Notes: generated by a model not told the origin, from the letters alone. A DNA stretch of 64,000 nt from Cladocopium goreaui (GCA_947184155.2 CAMXCT020006626.1:149758-213757); one strand, 5' to 3'; positions 1-8,942 are shown, counted from the first letter of the stretch. A program made the numbers and translations.

Positions 1-347
1 CTTGAAGGCCAGCTGAGAGCACGTCTGGCACTTGAGAGTCCTTTGTTTGGATTTCTGGTGGGGTACGTGTACAGAACCCATAATGCGTTTTGCACAAAGA
101 TCAAAGGTGGAACTCCTTTGGAGGCCATGAGAAAGAGAAGGGGTGGACAGAAGCCACGATCATTTCCTTTTGGCATTTTGGGGTATGCAAAACCGGTGCA
201 TTCGACCCTTTGGCCAACGCATAGGTTGATACCTTGTGCCTATCTTGGGATGCGCTTTTCCACAGGAGGTGGTTGTCTGGTGTATCCATTGATTCCTGAC
301 AAGGATGGCACTCAGGAGGTGATCAAGGCACACACATTTAGAGTGAG
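1..347 (+). pseudogene. Ty1/copia polyprotein fragment, integrase C-terminal part (left half of split gene)
   Basis: Frame 1 is open from the first base to the insertion point at 347, so the gene starts outside the window. The product contains TPLEAMRKRRGGQKP, HRLIPCAYLGMRFSTGGG and YPLIPDKDG, which resembles the region after the integrase core in copia polyproteins of protists (inference from family pattern). It is interrupted after base 347 by the recombinase retroelement and resumes in the same codon at base 7968. With the element removed, the codon split as ag|a and the following frame are intact, so the copia copy was open when the insertion happened. It is only a fragment now and cannot make a full polyprotein here. 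Confidence 0.6.
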
Positions 348-568
348 TTGTTGCTTATTCGTCCCTCAATCAAGCTCACAGTGAGCACAAAAAGTTTGGC
401 AAATGTTGCACCTCAGATCGCGCCTTTTTGTGATTGGGGTTGGCCACGTTTGAGTCCTTCAAGAATGGACAGACGAGCACGTGGACATAAAACACTCTGG
501 CACACTGCACAGGGAAAAAAATCACAACTGCACACTGCCTGGTTGCGATGCACGTGCTGGCCACACCC
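348..568 (-). repeat. Split direct repeat B2 (outer copy)
   Basis: This segment matches 744-965 almost base for base. It starts ttgttgcttattcg on the + strand and ends in ccacaccc. The only clear differences are an a/g change and a one-base length change in the A-run near 511/908. Its outer edge at 348 is the element boundary with the copia host gene. Confidence 0.9.
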
Positions 569-595
569 CGCGGCCTCACGGTGTGGGTGGGGGGG

Positions 596-743
596 CCTTC
601 GTGAGGCCATGGTCGCATAGACCCGTGTCACATTGACACGCCCACCACTACCCTTCCCTTTGAACCATGATTTCGGGATCGTGAACATCTTCACTGCTTC
701 ATTGCAACAATGCCTTATCAGCACTTTGTTTCTGATAATTGGC
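596..743 (-). repeat. Split direct repeat A2
   Basis: These 148 bp are identical to 7820-7967 by direct comparison. The copy directly abuts B1 at 743/744, as expected for the internal A2 of a split-direct-repeat element. It carries a duplicate of the start of the recombinase ORF, which here runs into the GC-rich linker and is not functional coding sequence. Confidence 0.92.
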
Positions 744-965
744 TTGTTGCTTATTCGTCCCTCAATCAAGCTCACAGTGAGCACAAAAAGTTTGGCAAAT
801 GTTGCACCTCAGATCGCGCCTTTTTGTGATTGGGGTTGGCCACGTTTGAGTCCTTCAAGAATGGACAGACGAGCACGTGGACATAAAACACTCTGGCACA
901 CTGCACAGAGAAAAAAAATCACAACTGCACACTGCCTGGTTGCGATGCACGTGCTGGCCACACCC
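744..965 (-). repeat. Split direct repeat B1
   Basis: This is the inner copy of the B repeat, matching 348-568. It lies only 4 bp beyond the pol stop codon at 970-972, so the coding region ends practically at the repeat. It is contiguous with A2. Confidence 0.9.
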
Positions 966-969
966 GCCT

Positions 970-3900
970 TTAATCACCTTCACGTGCAATGCCAAAGATC
1001 TTCCTGTACTGGTTCCAAGGGATAAGAACCTGCCTGTGCCCGTCTGTTAAGAGCTTTCGAAACTGCAGCCTCGAAGGTTCGTCTGCCGGATTACTGGCCG
1101 ACGGCACCCTTGAGACCCAAAGGAACAAGGAGGAACCACACAGAATGTCACTTAAGTGCTGTAGTAACAGTTTGTGCGACTCAACAGACGAATTTTGTGA
1201 AATCAAACATGCTCTCGCAGCTTCATTGTCGACGTAGAGAAAAGATCTGCCCGTGTGATGCTGCAAACTCAAAACCTGCACTGCTAACACCGCTGCCATG
1301 AGTTCCAACGATGAAATGATTTTGCTCGTGCTCTTTTGCATGGCGTTCAGAATATCTGGCGGCAAGACTTCGCTGAAAAAATATTTGGCAACAACAGTGG
1401 AGCCCTCAATCCATAGTGCAACCATGCCAATACTTGCAAATGTGTCATTTTCTTCCAAAGCAGCATCAGTGAATATCACCAGGCGGCGGTCGCTCATCCA
1501 GCACCTGAGGGTTCTGGGGACAGAGGTCAGCAAAAATTTCTTCGCCCAGATCAGCTCCTCCTGCATCTGCGCACTGATATGTTTGCCCGACAAGCTTCCA
1601 CAAGCTCGTGCATTGACGGTCTTCATGCGCAGGCCGACCGCACGTCCAAAAGTTTGCGATTCTGCAAACTGAAGTCGGCCGCGCATTGCAGCCGCTTCGC
1701 CCTCAGACAAGGCCCCTTCTGCAAGGTGCTTGTCAATATCTGCGACTATCTGCTCGATGCGTGAAACTTTGTTCTTGACTTTGATGACGCCCTCAATGGA
1801 CTGCGAAAGGTCAAACTCAACGCCCAAAGCAACAAATTCCTTGGATAGCTCCAGCCTCTTTGTCTCCTTAACCGAATATTTCCAGCCTATGAGGTCCATC
1901 AACTTCTCGGCAGTGCGTTGGGCGTGGTCACCCCCCGCCATGACGTCCAGCTCTGTGAAGTCGTCGTAGAAGTGAGTCCAAGTCAGCCCAAAAAGTCGGC
2001 TGCCGATTGTCAAGATTGCTCGAGCGATTCGGTTAAATCCAAAAACTGCAGCAGAGGCTCCAAATGGGAGCACATGGCCCAAGAAGAAACGCTTGACACC
2101 AGAGCTGTCTGTAACTGCAAGCACATTCGCCCACAGAGAGCTGCGTGCCACCAGAACTTGTTTATATGCTGCCTCGAGATCCAAGGTCCGCCCGCCAATT
2201 GTGCGAGCTTCTGCCACCGAAAAGGTGGGGTGCAGCTGGCCCTCGAGCAGGGACCCATCACTCAGCTTGAACTGGACAGTACGATCATCTTGCACTGCCT
2301 CTACCAGGGACCTGGCCAAGACACTGATGCCATCCACACCAGCCAACTCCAAATGGTAGCTGGAACCAAATGCCGAGTTAACAAGGCTTTCACTCATGTT
2401 GTCAATCTGTCGTATTTTGTCGCTTTGGTGCAGGCCAAAACGACGTGAAGCAACGAAAAGAGGACCCACACGCTGTTCGACTTCAGTCTCAGTGAGGGGG
2501 CCCTCCAACCAGCCTTTCTCGACCTCTTCCAAAGTGAGGTCCCATACTGCTTGGCGCAAGTCTTCGGAACCTTCCCTGCTGCTGCCGGCGATCATTCTCC
2601 GGCTCCAGCGGGAAGACTTCATAAGCTGCTCTACTGTCAGAGCCGGCATCACTGGATGCTCTTCAAACTGGCCAGTCCAGTCTGCTGTCCCCACCAGCGG
2701 GACCCCCACTAATTGCAGATGACGTAGGGAGGCATCCTCCACGCCCGCGTCCCTGCAAAGTTCATTGAACAACAGGAACTTCTTGTCTGCAACTATGGCT
2801 TGCCTCACCGGCTCCAACTGGTTATGCAACAACCGTTCAGCGGTTGCGAGCTCTTCCAAACGCTGCTCATAATATTCAAATTGTTGTGCACAGCGTTGCT
2901 CTCTTGCCTTCAACCCGTTGGTCAGCAGAAAAAACATGTTCTTTTTGGCGTCATCATCTACACTCCCGGAGCCATCAAATGGATGTTGTACTTGACAGGC
3001 GGCTTCTACAAATTGGGCTGGAGATCGCAAAATGCCAATTTCTGCTATATGAACTCCTCCAGGTCCTTTCCCCTCTTCTAGTTTGAGGAGTTTGGAAGGC
3101 ATCGGCACACCGAGCAGGCGACATTCGTCTGCGGACAGCAAACTCTTTGGTGGTGTTTTGACCGTTGATGTGGTGGCAACCATTTTCTTTTCCAAGAATT
3201 CAGGGATTATCATAGGGAACTTCTCACCACGAGGCTGCCGGCCAGCTGCTGCCATGGTGGCCTGGGTCTTGCGCACTTTGCGCTTTGGCTCATCAACGGC
3301 CAAAGTCTGGACGCCTGCTCGATGAGCAAAGTCAATAAGTTGGTCGGCCACTTTCATGCACATCTGCGGCGGGTATGCTGTATCCAGCATGTTTTTCAAC
3401 TTGCGGTGGCCAAGGCGCTTGGCATGTGTGCGGGTGCCTGGGCAGGAGCCATGTAAACAGTCGAAAATGTCGGAGTTGACATACCAGGTGATCCACTCGT
3501 TACTGGAGCCTCCCCAAAAACAAGGTTGGAAATGCACTGGGTGAAAACAACCAGTCTCAGACAGGGACCTCAGCCATGGTGTGTCCCAGAAATAAGAATT
3601 CTTGAGGCACTCAATTGAAACGACCAACTTGCCCTTGTTTGCCAGTTTAGCCAGACGACAAATATTGCAAAAAATTGAGTTTGCAGTGTCCACGCGCCGC
3701 TGTTCGGCGTGTGGCAAATCTGGAAGGCCTTGGGGATATTCTTTGCTGCGAAAAACTGTACGCTGCAAATGCTGAGCTAATTTTGGACAAAACGATCTTT
3801 GGCGCACTTTCTTTGTGGTCCCGAAAGGCGGGGACGCATGCAAGAACAATACACTACCAGGAACTGTCAGAAGGTGTGCTACGTATTGGTAGCCTTCTTC

Positions 3901-4107
3901 ACTCGCCAGGTCAACATGCACACATGGGTGAAACTCTTTGCGCTTTCGTTTCAGCATATCCACTGCGATGCCCTTGAAACCTTTGGAAACTAGAGTTGCT
4001 GTCAGCAACGCTGAACCTGCACAAAGTTCAATGCAAAGCAAGGACGACAATGGAGCTCCTGTGAAGTTTCCAAGAACTCGCTTGTAGCCTGCTTTCTGCG
4101 GGCTTTG
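970..4107 (-). CDS. Pol: methyltransferase-like domain + DIRS-type reverse transcriptase + RNase H
   Basis: The frame is open from just after the gag TGA to TAA at 970. There is no early ATG, and the first methionine falls inside the first domain. Counting from the TTG codon at 4050, residues 8-32 (ELCAGSALL...VD) resemble a SAM-binding motif I, SPPF lies at 73-76, and a third conserved-looking block is at 143-160, suggesting a DNA methyltransferase-like fold. RT motifs follow: KIRQIDN near 545-551, LDLEAAYKQ 623-631, LPFG 661-664 and YDDF 695-698. RNase H acidic residues are D862, E916, D941 and D990, the last in the NPADEPSR ending typical of DIRS-order elements. The protein should copy the element RNA into DNA. 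The role of the methyltransferase part is unknown, and it could be degenerate. RT/RNase H assignment is strong and methyltransferase assignment moderate. Confidence 0.87.
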   Translation of the reverse strand, partial: QSPQKAGYKRVLGNFTGAPLSSLLCIELCAGSALLTATLVSKGFKGIAVDMLKRKRKEFHPCVHVDLASEEGYQYVAHLLTVPGSVLFLHASPPFGTTKKVRQRSFCPKLAQHLQRTVFRSKEYPQGLPDLPHAEQRRVDTANSIFCNICRLAKLANKGKLVVSIECLKNSYFWDTPWLRSLSETGCFHPVHFQPCFWGGSSNEWITWYVNSDIFDCLHGSCPGTRTHAKRLGHRKLKNMLDTAYPPQMCMKVADQLIDFAHRAGVQTLAVDEPKRKVRKTQATMAAAGRQPRGEKFPMIIPEFLEKKMVATTSTVKTPPKSLLSADECRLLGVPMPSKLLKLEEGKGPGGVHIAEIGILRSPAQFVEAACQVQHPFDGSGSVDDDAKKNMFFLLTNGLKAREQRCAQQFEYYEQRLEELATAERLLHNQLEPVRQAIVADKKFLLFNELCRDAGVEDASLRHLQLVGVPLVGTADWTGQFEEHPVMPALTVEQLMKSSRWSRRMIAGSSREGSEDLRQAVWDLTLEEVEKGWLEGPLTETEVEQRVGPLFVASRRFGLHQSDKIRQIDNMSESLVNSAFGSSYHLELAGVDGISVLARSLVEAVQDDRTVQFKLSDGSLLEGQLHPTFSVAEARTIGGRTLDLEAAYKQVLVARSSLWANVLAVTDSSGVKRFFLGHVLPFGASAAVFGFNRIARAILTIGSRLFGLTWTHFYDDFTELDVMAGGDHAQRTAEKLMDLIGWKYSVKETKRLELSKEFVALGVEFDLSQSIEGVIKVKNKVSRIEQIVADIDKHLAEGALSEGEAAAMRGRLQFAESQTFGRAVGLRMKTVNARACGSLSGKHISAQMQEELIWAKKFLLTSVPRTLRCWMSDRRLVIFTDAALEENDTFASIGMVALWIEGSTVVAKYFFSEVLPPDILNAMQKSTSKIISSLELMAAVLAVQVLSLQHHTGRSFLYVDNEAARACLISQNSSVESHKLLLQHLSDILCGSSLFLWVSRVPSASNPADEPSRLQFRKLLTDGHRQVLIPWNQYRKIFGIAREGD

Positions 4108-4110
4108 TCA
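4108..4110 (-). promoter_or_regulatory. In-frame TGA between gag and pol, candidate readthrough site
   Basis: The gag stop is TGA followed by CAA. The frame then stays open without a break through all of pol, and no ATG precedes the first pol domain. A gag and pol in one frame separated by one stop is the arrangement used by readthrough retroviruses, and UGA followed by C is a known leaky context. Readthrough is inferred and not proven; a single mutation from a fused ORF is the alternative. Confidence 0.55.
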
Positions 4111-5397
4111 GGGGTTCGCTTTTCCATGTTGCCTCTGTGAGTGAGGCTGCTGACATTTCGTGCAGACATGTAGTCCCTTGCCGCAGCGGCCTCCCGGAGA
4201 GGCTTTGTCGCATCCTCCCAGGTTGTAAGAGAAACATATTGGTTCATTCTCTGCAGTCATTGCCGATTGGCCTAGTAACTCATGTGGCATTTTGACTGAA
4301 GGGTTGTTCTGGCCGCGCCCACTTCTGCCTCTTCCGCGGCCGCGACCACCACCTTTGGACATGTTGCGGATGCGACCCTGCAGATTTGCCACTTGTCGCT
4401 GCAGTCTAATGACATCAGGAGGCTCAGAATCCAGACGAGGTGCTGCAGGTTTCGGCCGCTCGCTTCCATCATCGTCACGCGGCCGCTTTGAGCCTGAGCC
4501 ACTTGAGCTAGGCAGCGGCTGCAGATGCAACCTGATCTCCGGCGCAGTGAGTGCACGTCTGATGGCTTCTTCCAGAGGGTTCAATTGACCGTTGAAGCGG
4601 ATGCCATTTCGTGTCTCTTTCATCAGGTACTTGAACATCTCGATGTCTGCATGCTGGACCTGCTCGATGCTCACTTTCTTGTAGCATTCTGGAGGTGAAG
4701 CTGTGTAAGCTTCCAAGAGGATCTGGGTCCATTTTTCAAAACGGTCATAATCAACCAAGCGAGCTTGATCGAATGCCAAGCTTCTTCTTTGAAGTGCGAA
4801 CCTGAGTTTCAAGTCGGTGCTGACATCTGCCTTCAGCTCTTCACGTACCCTTGTTTCGCGAATGACACCGTTTGAGTCAGGTTTCCAAGTAGGATCCACT
4901 TTCAAACCCATCAGCTCTTGGTCACGTTTTGTGCATTGCTCCCAACGCACATATTTCAACTGGTTGTCCTCCATCATCTGGAAGATGGCGTCCACCAGTG
5001 TGTGGCTTGGCTCCATTTCGCCGGTCAAATCAAGACCGGTGAGGCGAGCGGCCTGTGACGAATGCCTTTCGGCACGCTCAGCTTGGGTCAGCTTTCGGGG
5101 ACCATCGTCCTCCTTCCGCTCCATTCGTGTTCTCAATTCAGCAGCGGCCAAGGTATACGACTCAAAGACTAGTCTTCGCACCAGAGGCAATCTGTCAGCT
5201 GGCGGCGGCGTTCGCCCAGTGATGGCTGCAGCAAGTTCCAACACCGGTCTTTCGTCCGCCTGGCCCGGTGTGTAATTGCTTGCAAATGCAAGCTTGCCAT
5301 AAGTAGACCACCCTAGGCGCGTGATGGTGGCGATCTCATCGCGCGTGAGCCCGATTTCCAAGGCCCGGCTTGCAAACACAGCCTCAGAATCCAACAT
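4108..5397 (-). CDS. Gag-like protein with RG-rich tract and C-terminal Cys/His cluster
   Basis: The ORF starts at a true ATG (5397) and gives 429 residues. The first 300 residues are mostly helical in character with no motif I recognise. A Gly/Arg-rich tract lies at about 348-361, a likely RNA-binding segment. The C-terminus (388-429) holds spaced Cys and His residues (CFSYNLGGC, RCGKGLHVC, TKC, PH, RQH) that look like a zinc-binding module. Position directly upstream of pol in the same frame supports a nucleocapsid role in packaging element RNA. It ends in the TGA discussed separately. The spacer of 457 bp separates it from the recombinase gene, so it needs its own initiation or a separate mRNA. 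Confidence 0.7.
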   Translation of the reverse strand: MLDSEAVFASRALEIGLTRDEIATITRLGWSTYGKLAFASNYTPGQADERPVLELAAAITGRTPPPADRLPLVRRLVFESYTLAAAELRTRMERKEDDGPRKLTQAERAERHSSQAARLTGLDLTGEMEPSHTLVDAIFQMMEDNQLKYVRWEQCTKRDQELMGLKVDPTWKPDSNGVIRETRVREELKADVSTDLKLRFALQRRSLAFDQARLVDYDRFEKWTQILLEAYTASPPECYKKVSIEQVQHADIEMFKYLMKETRNGIRFNGQLNPLEEAIRRALTAPEIRLHLQPLPSSSGSGSKRPRDDDGSERPKPAAPRLDSEPPDVIRLQRQVANLQGRIRNMSKGGGRGRGRGRSGRGQNNPSVKMPHELLGQSAMTAENEPICFSYNLGGCDKASPGGRCGKGLHVCTKCQQPHSQRQHGKANP

Positions 5398-5854
5398 TTC
5401 TGTTGCTTGAGAGGAAGAGCTGAGAAGGAGTATCAGAATGACTAAAGGTCCGGCAATGCAGGGGACATGTCAGCTTTCAAGCAGGAAAAGAAGTAAAAAA
5501 AACACGAAAACAAAAACAGCTGCTAACTGCATGCCAAGAGATTCACGATGTGCAAGAATTGTCTGCTTTTGTGCAGGCATGAGTACTCTCACTTCAGTTC
5601 AAGGTGTGCAAACTCTCACTCATACTTTATGAGTGCATACGACATGATGGGTACACACATTACATGGCGTGACTTTCACGCAGCCTGGCCTTCTTGTGCA
5701 CACTGCTGTGGTCCGGAGGCTGACCCACATTGGGCATGGCCTCGCAAGTGAACACATCACCGTGTCATCCCCTTTCCCAGTGAGAAAAACCAAGCAGTAA
5801 GGTCACAGCGAAAAGGGGGGACACAACAACAACATGCGCGAACTTTTCCTTTAC
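5398..5854 (-). other. Spacer between recombinase and gag ORFs
   Basis: These 457 bp lie between the recombinase stop and the gag ATG. No long frame, repeat or clear structure was seen beyond short runs of A. It presumably holds the 3' end of one message and the leader of the next, or a trans-splice acceptor, but none can be pinned down by eye. Confidence 0.4.
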
Positions 5855-7912
5855 TCAAGTGCCAAAGCACAAACGACACTTCGGCCAAGCTCTGTCGACA
5901 TCCTGTGTGTACAGAGTATACCCATCCGAAACAACACGTCCACAACTTGTCTTGTGCATGTCATATATGTGCGCATAGTGCAACATCTTGGTCCGAACAT
6001 TGCGAAAAACCCGCGTGTCATCTGCGAACTCACTGACTGATCGCACATCCCCAAAGAGCGCGTTCTCAACATGTGCCATGCTTTCTTCGCATGACGTGCT
6101 GCCCGAGTCACTTGTGCTATCACTATCAGAGAGGTCCGGGTCTGACTGTTGGTTCTCTTCTGGTGCTTCCGATGGTTCATACTGATTCCGATCCATACTG
6201 AGACGACCCTGCAAACGTTCTATCTGTTCCGCCACCACAAACGCTTCAGGACTGTCTGGCTCACATTCACTCAGCTGTCTGCATGCTTCTGAAACAGAGT
6301 GTCCGGTTTCAGCTTCAAACTGCATCCATGCACTAACTGCTTCATCCGCCGGAACAACCCTTCGATCACGCGGGTTGTCCGGGCAGAATAGCCCATTGCT
6401 TATGTCAAGCAGCATGGCAGTAAGTGAATTTATGGGTTGTGACAGTGCATCCCTGGCGTAGTTCAAGGCTGAACTGTGGCCCTTGACCACATGGTAGCCC
6501 AGAAGTTCGTTGTGCTCAAAGGGAATTCCAAACATGTTGGTGAACGTTAGCAAGGTACACTTCAAGCTGTGTGAGGTGTGGTCGTCTCGAATATGGTTCG
6601 GCAGCAACTTGGCCAAGCACTCTGCCAGTCGTTCTGACAACTCAGCAGACCCTATGCCTTCTTGGATGTCAGCCGAGAGTGTTCTCATTGAAGGAAATAA
6701 CACAAACTCGTTCTCTGTGTTGTGTGGCGCTTGTTCTGGAATGTCTTCAAGGCATAGCTTTCTTCGTGCCCCAAGGAAAGCTTGGAACCAAGCCAACCCC
6801 GACAGCCCCTGTGTCGGTATCACAACTGGCAAGAAGCGCGTCTGCTTCTCCAGCGTGCGTGACGTTTTTGTTCTGCACAAGCTTCCTTCGAAGAAACTTC
6901 CTTGCACCTGTCCGTGACTTATCCTATTGCAGTCACTAGTTCTCAGCCTCCCGTACAATGCGAACAGACAGAGCCCGGCGCAGGCTTGCATGTAAACATC
7001 CTTGTCAAAACAACTGCAAAGTTCTAAACAGAAAATGGCCACGACTTTCAAAGGCGGGGCTTGGCGCAAAACTCTCTTCCTAAGGAAACTGAGGTGCGCG
7101 GAGCCCAGCACGCGGTTTGAACTCGCCGCGTCTTCGGCTCCTGGCCAGCCAAGCTCAGCTGCGACAAACTTCAAAGTACTGACAAAGGTCTGTGCCCTCG
7201 TGGGAGGTTTGCCGGTCTCTCGAATATTGTCTACGTAAGCGTACACCACATCTTCTTGAATCGGAAGGACCAGCCTGTCAGGAAAATGTTTCTGTGAAAA
7301 AGCAACAAACAAGGCGAATGATCCGGCTCTGGTCATGAGAGTCGATGTGGACTTCTTGGCAAACCAGTCCTCTAGCAATCGACAAACTGAAAAGGTACTC
7401 TCGTCCTTGACACTATCCGAAATCAGGAGCTGTCCTAAACGCGACTGGACAGGGTAGAGCAGAATCAATTGCAGCCATTTGTTCAACGCTTCTTGCCGCT
7501 TTGGATTACCACCTCCAGCCTTCTGTTCGTAGAATTTTCGTTGCGCGATGCATTTTTTCTCATGCAAGCTTTCCACAGGTCTACCTATGCAAATAGGTAC
7601 AGCAGTGAGATTTCTGGGAATAACAGGAGATGACAGCCAAGAGCATTCAGGCGATAACACATCATTTGCAAAACCAACTTCCCATGGCAGCTTCGGAAAA
7701 CCTACGATCCTATCACCGATCGCCATGGCTCGATCTAAACATGCTTCGACCCCACGAGAACTTTGGGAAACTTGATCAGGGGCAGGCACATCGCCTGTGA
7801 AATCACAAAACCCCCGTTTCCTTCGTGAGGCCATGGTCGCATAGACCCGTGTCACATTGACACGCCCACCACTACCCTTCCCTTTGAACCATGATTTCGG
7901 GATCGTGAACAT
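5855..7912 (-). CDS. Tyrosine recombinase (integrase) of the retroelement
   Basis: The frame is open upstream of the element end, but the ATG at 7912, inside repeat A1, is the first that lies within the element, giving 685 residues. The catalytic domain is in the middle: YGRLRTSD at 320-327 supplies the box-I Arg, HSLK at 448-451 is in the HxxR position with Lys in place of Arg, GYH at 472-474 matches the second His/Trp position, and NYARDAL places the nucleophile at Tyr485. The acidic C-terminal tail (after about 590, D/S/E-rich) is not part of the usual fold. It should integrate a circular DNA copy without target duplication, as the flanks show. It is the first ORF of the element, whereas DIRS-1-type elements place it last. 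A later ATG at 7834 is an alternative start. Confidence 0.75.
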   Translation of the reverse strand: MFTIPKSWFKGKGSGGRVNVTRVYATMASRRKRGFCDFTGDVPAPDQVSQSSRGVEACLDRAMAIGDRIVGFPKLPWEVGFANDVLSPECSWLSSPVIPRNLTAVPICIGRPVESLHEKKCIAQRKFYEQKAGGGNPKRQEALNKWLQLILLYPVQSRLGQLLISDSVKDESTFSVCRLLEDWFAKKSTSTLMTRAGSFALFVAFSQKHFPDRLVLPIQEDVVYAYVDNIRETGKPPTRAQTFVSTLKFVAAELGWPGAEDAASSNRVLGSAHLSFLRKRVLRQAPPLKVVAIFCLELCSCFDKDVYMQACAGLCLFALYGRLRTSDCNRISHGQVQGSFFEGSLCRTKTSRTLEKQTRFLPVVIPTQGLSGLAWFQAFLGARRKLCLEDIPEQAPHNTENEFVLFPSMRTLSADIQEGIGSAELSERLAECLAKLLPNHIRDDHTSHSLKCTLLTFTNMFGIPFEHNELLGYHVVKGHSSALNYARDALSQPINSLTAMLLDISNGLFCPDNPRDRRVVPADEAVSAWMQFEAETGHSVSEACRQLSECEPDSPEAFVVAEQIERLQGRLSMDRNQYEPSEAPEENQQSDPDLSDSDSTSDSGSTSCEESMAHVENALFGDVRSVSEFADDTRVFRNVRTKMLHYAHIYDMHKTSCGRVVSDGYTLYTQDVDRAWPKCRLCFGT

Positions 7913-7967
7913 CTTCACTGCTTCATTGCAACAATGCCTTATCAGCACTTTGTTTCTGATAATTGGC
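7820..7967 (-). repeat. Split direct repeat A1 (5' end of element)
   Basis: These 148 bp are identical to 596-743. The outer edge at 7967 is the element boundary, since copia codons resume at 7968. The recombinase start codon lies inside the repeat, so transcription must begin within the first tens of bases of A1 or upstream in host DNA. Confidence 0.92.
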
Positions 7968-8855
7968 AGAAAAGGAACCGCTCTATGAGATAGATCCACT
8001 CTGGTCTCTAATGGCAGGTGTGAAGCCTGAAGGTGGTTTTGAAACCCCAGTACACGACCCAATGGTACCAAGGGAAGATCCATCAGGTGCAAGACCCTCA
8101 GAACCAGCAGAACCACCGACCTCTCTGGAGGATCAACCAATTCCAAACGATCAAGATGATTTTGGGGATGACATGGATGTTGATGAAGATCCCATGGAAC
8201 CTATGACTTTGGATCAGATCATCTATGATTATCATTCAGACATTTGGAATGAGTTTTGTTCAAAGGTTGATGACATTGACGTTCAAAGTACTGGGACTTG
8301 GATCAACATGCCTTTTGGAGGTTTGGACGTAGATATCCATGTTGCTCAGGAAAACTTTGATGAACTCACTGGACTATCATTGGACCATGTGCAGACTGTC
8401 AAAGGAGTTCAAACAGAAGTCAAAGGCCTTGAGGAACTTGAAGTAGGAACATGTATGACTGAGGCTGATGCACGTCGTACAGCTAAGGAACGTAAAGTGT
8501 CCTTGCTCAGTTCCAGGTGGGTACGTGCTCAAAAGACCAAAGACATCGTAAGATGTAGGCTTGTTGTGAGAAATTTTGCAAGTGGCGCTGAAAGTGCCTT
8601 CAGGTCAGGCATATACGCCCCCACCAGTTCATTGGATTCATTGCGTGCAGTTTTAGCATACACGGTGATCATGAACCATTTTCTATTAGCTGCTGATGTG
8701 AGCGTTGCGTTTATGAACGCACCTGTCGAGGACTCAGCTTGTGATTTGGTGTTGATGCCACCTGACATGACATACCGTGGGCAGAGAATTGCCTATTGGC
8801 TAAAGAAAGCAATGAACGGCCTTCGAAGAGCCCCTTTGTTATGGTTTTTGCAACT
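7968..8855 (+). pseudogene. Ty1/copia polyprotein fragment, reverse transcriptase N-terminal half
   Basis: The frame continues the gene interrupted at 347. After an acidic, proline-rich linker (EPAEPPTSLEDQP, DDFGDDMDVDEDP) come copia RT blocks: VSLLSSRWVRAQK, RCRLVVRNFASG, IYAPTSSLDSLRAVLA, and LLAADVSVAFMNAPVED with the first catalytic Asp. The YxDD block is absent. Similarity fades after MNGLRRAPLLWF near 8850, and the frame ends at 8946 in unrelated sequence. The element is thus truncated in the middle of RT, at a junction with the oppositely oriented copia copy. Confidence 0.7.
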
Positions 8856-8942
8856 TCGAATTCCGGTGGCTAAGGGCACTCGGCATGGGTTCATGTTTGC
8901 AATTCGCCGAATGGCATCTGCCGATGTGCTCGTGGCAACATG

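Larger units (their letters stand above)
348..7967 (-). mobile_element. Tyrosine-recombinase retrotransposon with split direct repeats, near-intact
   Basis: Read on the - strand the element is A1 (7967-7820), a recombinase ORF, gag, pol, then B1 (965-744), A2 (743-596), a 27-bp GC-rich linker and B2 (568-348). This A1-ORFs-B1-A2-B2 layout is the split-direct-repeat architecture of Ngaro/PAT/Kangaroo-type DIRS-order elements, which integrate through a tyrosine recombinase and make no target duplication. The two A copies (148 bp) are identical and the B copies (about 221 bp) differ only around an A-run, so the insertion is probably recent. All three ORFs are uninterrupted apart from the gag-pol TGA. 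The element sits inside a copia gene on the opposite strand. Both ends are exact because the copia reading frame closes perfectly across 347/7968. I cannot assign a named family. Confidence 0.88.

Noticed and set aside
413..784. A - strand frame of 123 codons similar to the recombinase start.
   Set aside because: It lies in repeat A2 and runs into the GC-rich linker. It is a copy of the A1 coding start, not a gene.
7913..8146. Upstream extension of the recombinase frame to 8146.
   Set aside because: This part lies outside the element, antisense to the copia gene. The true start must be within A1.
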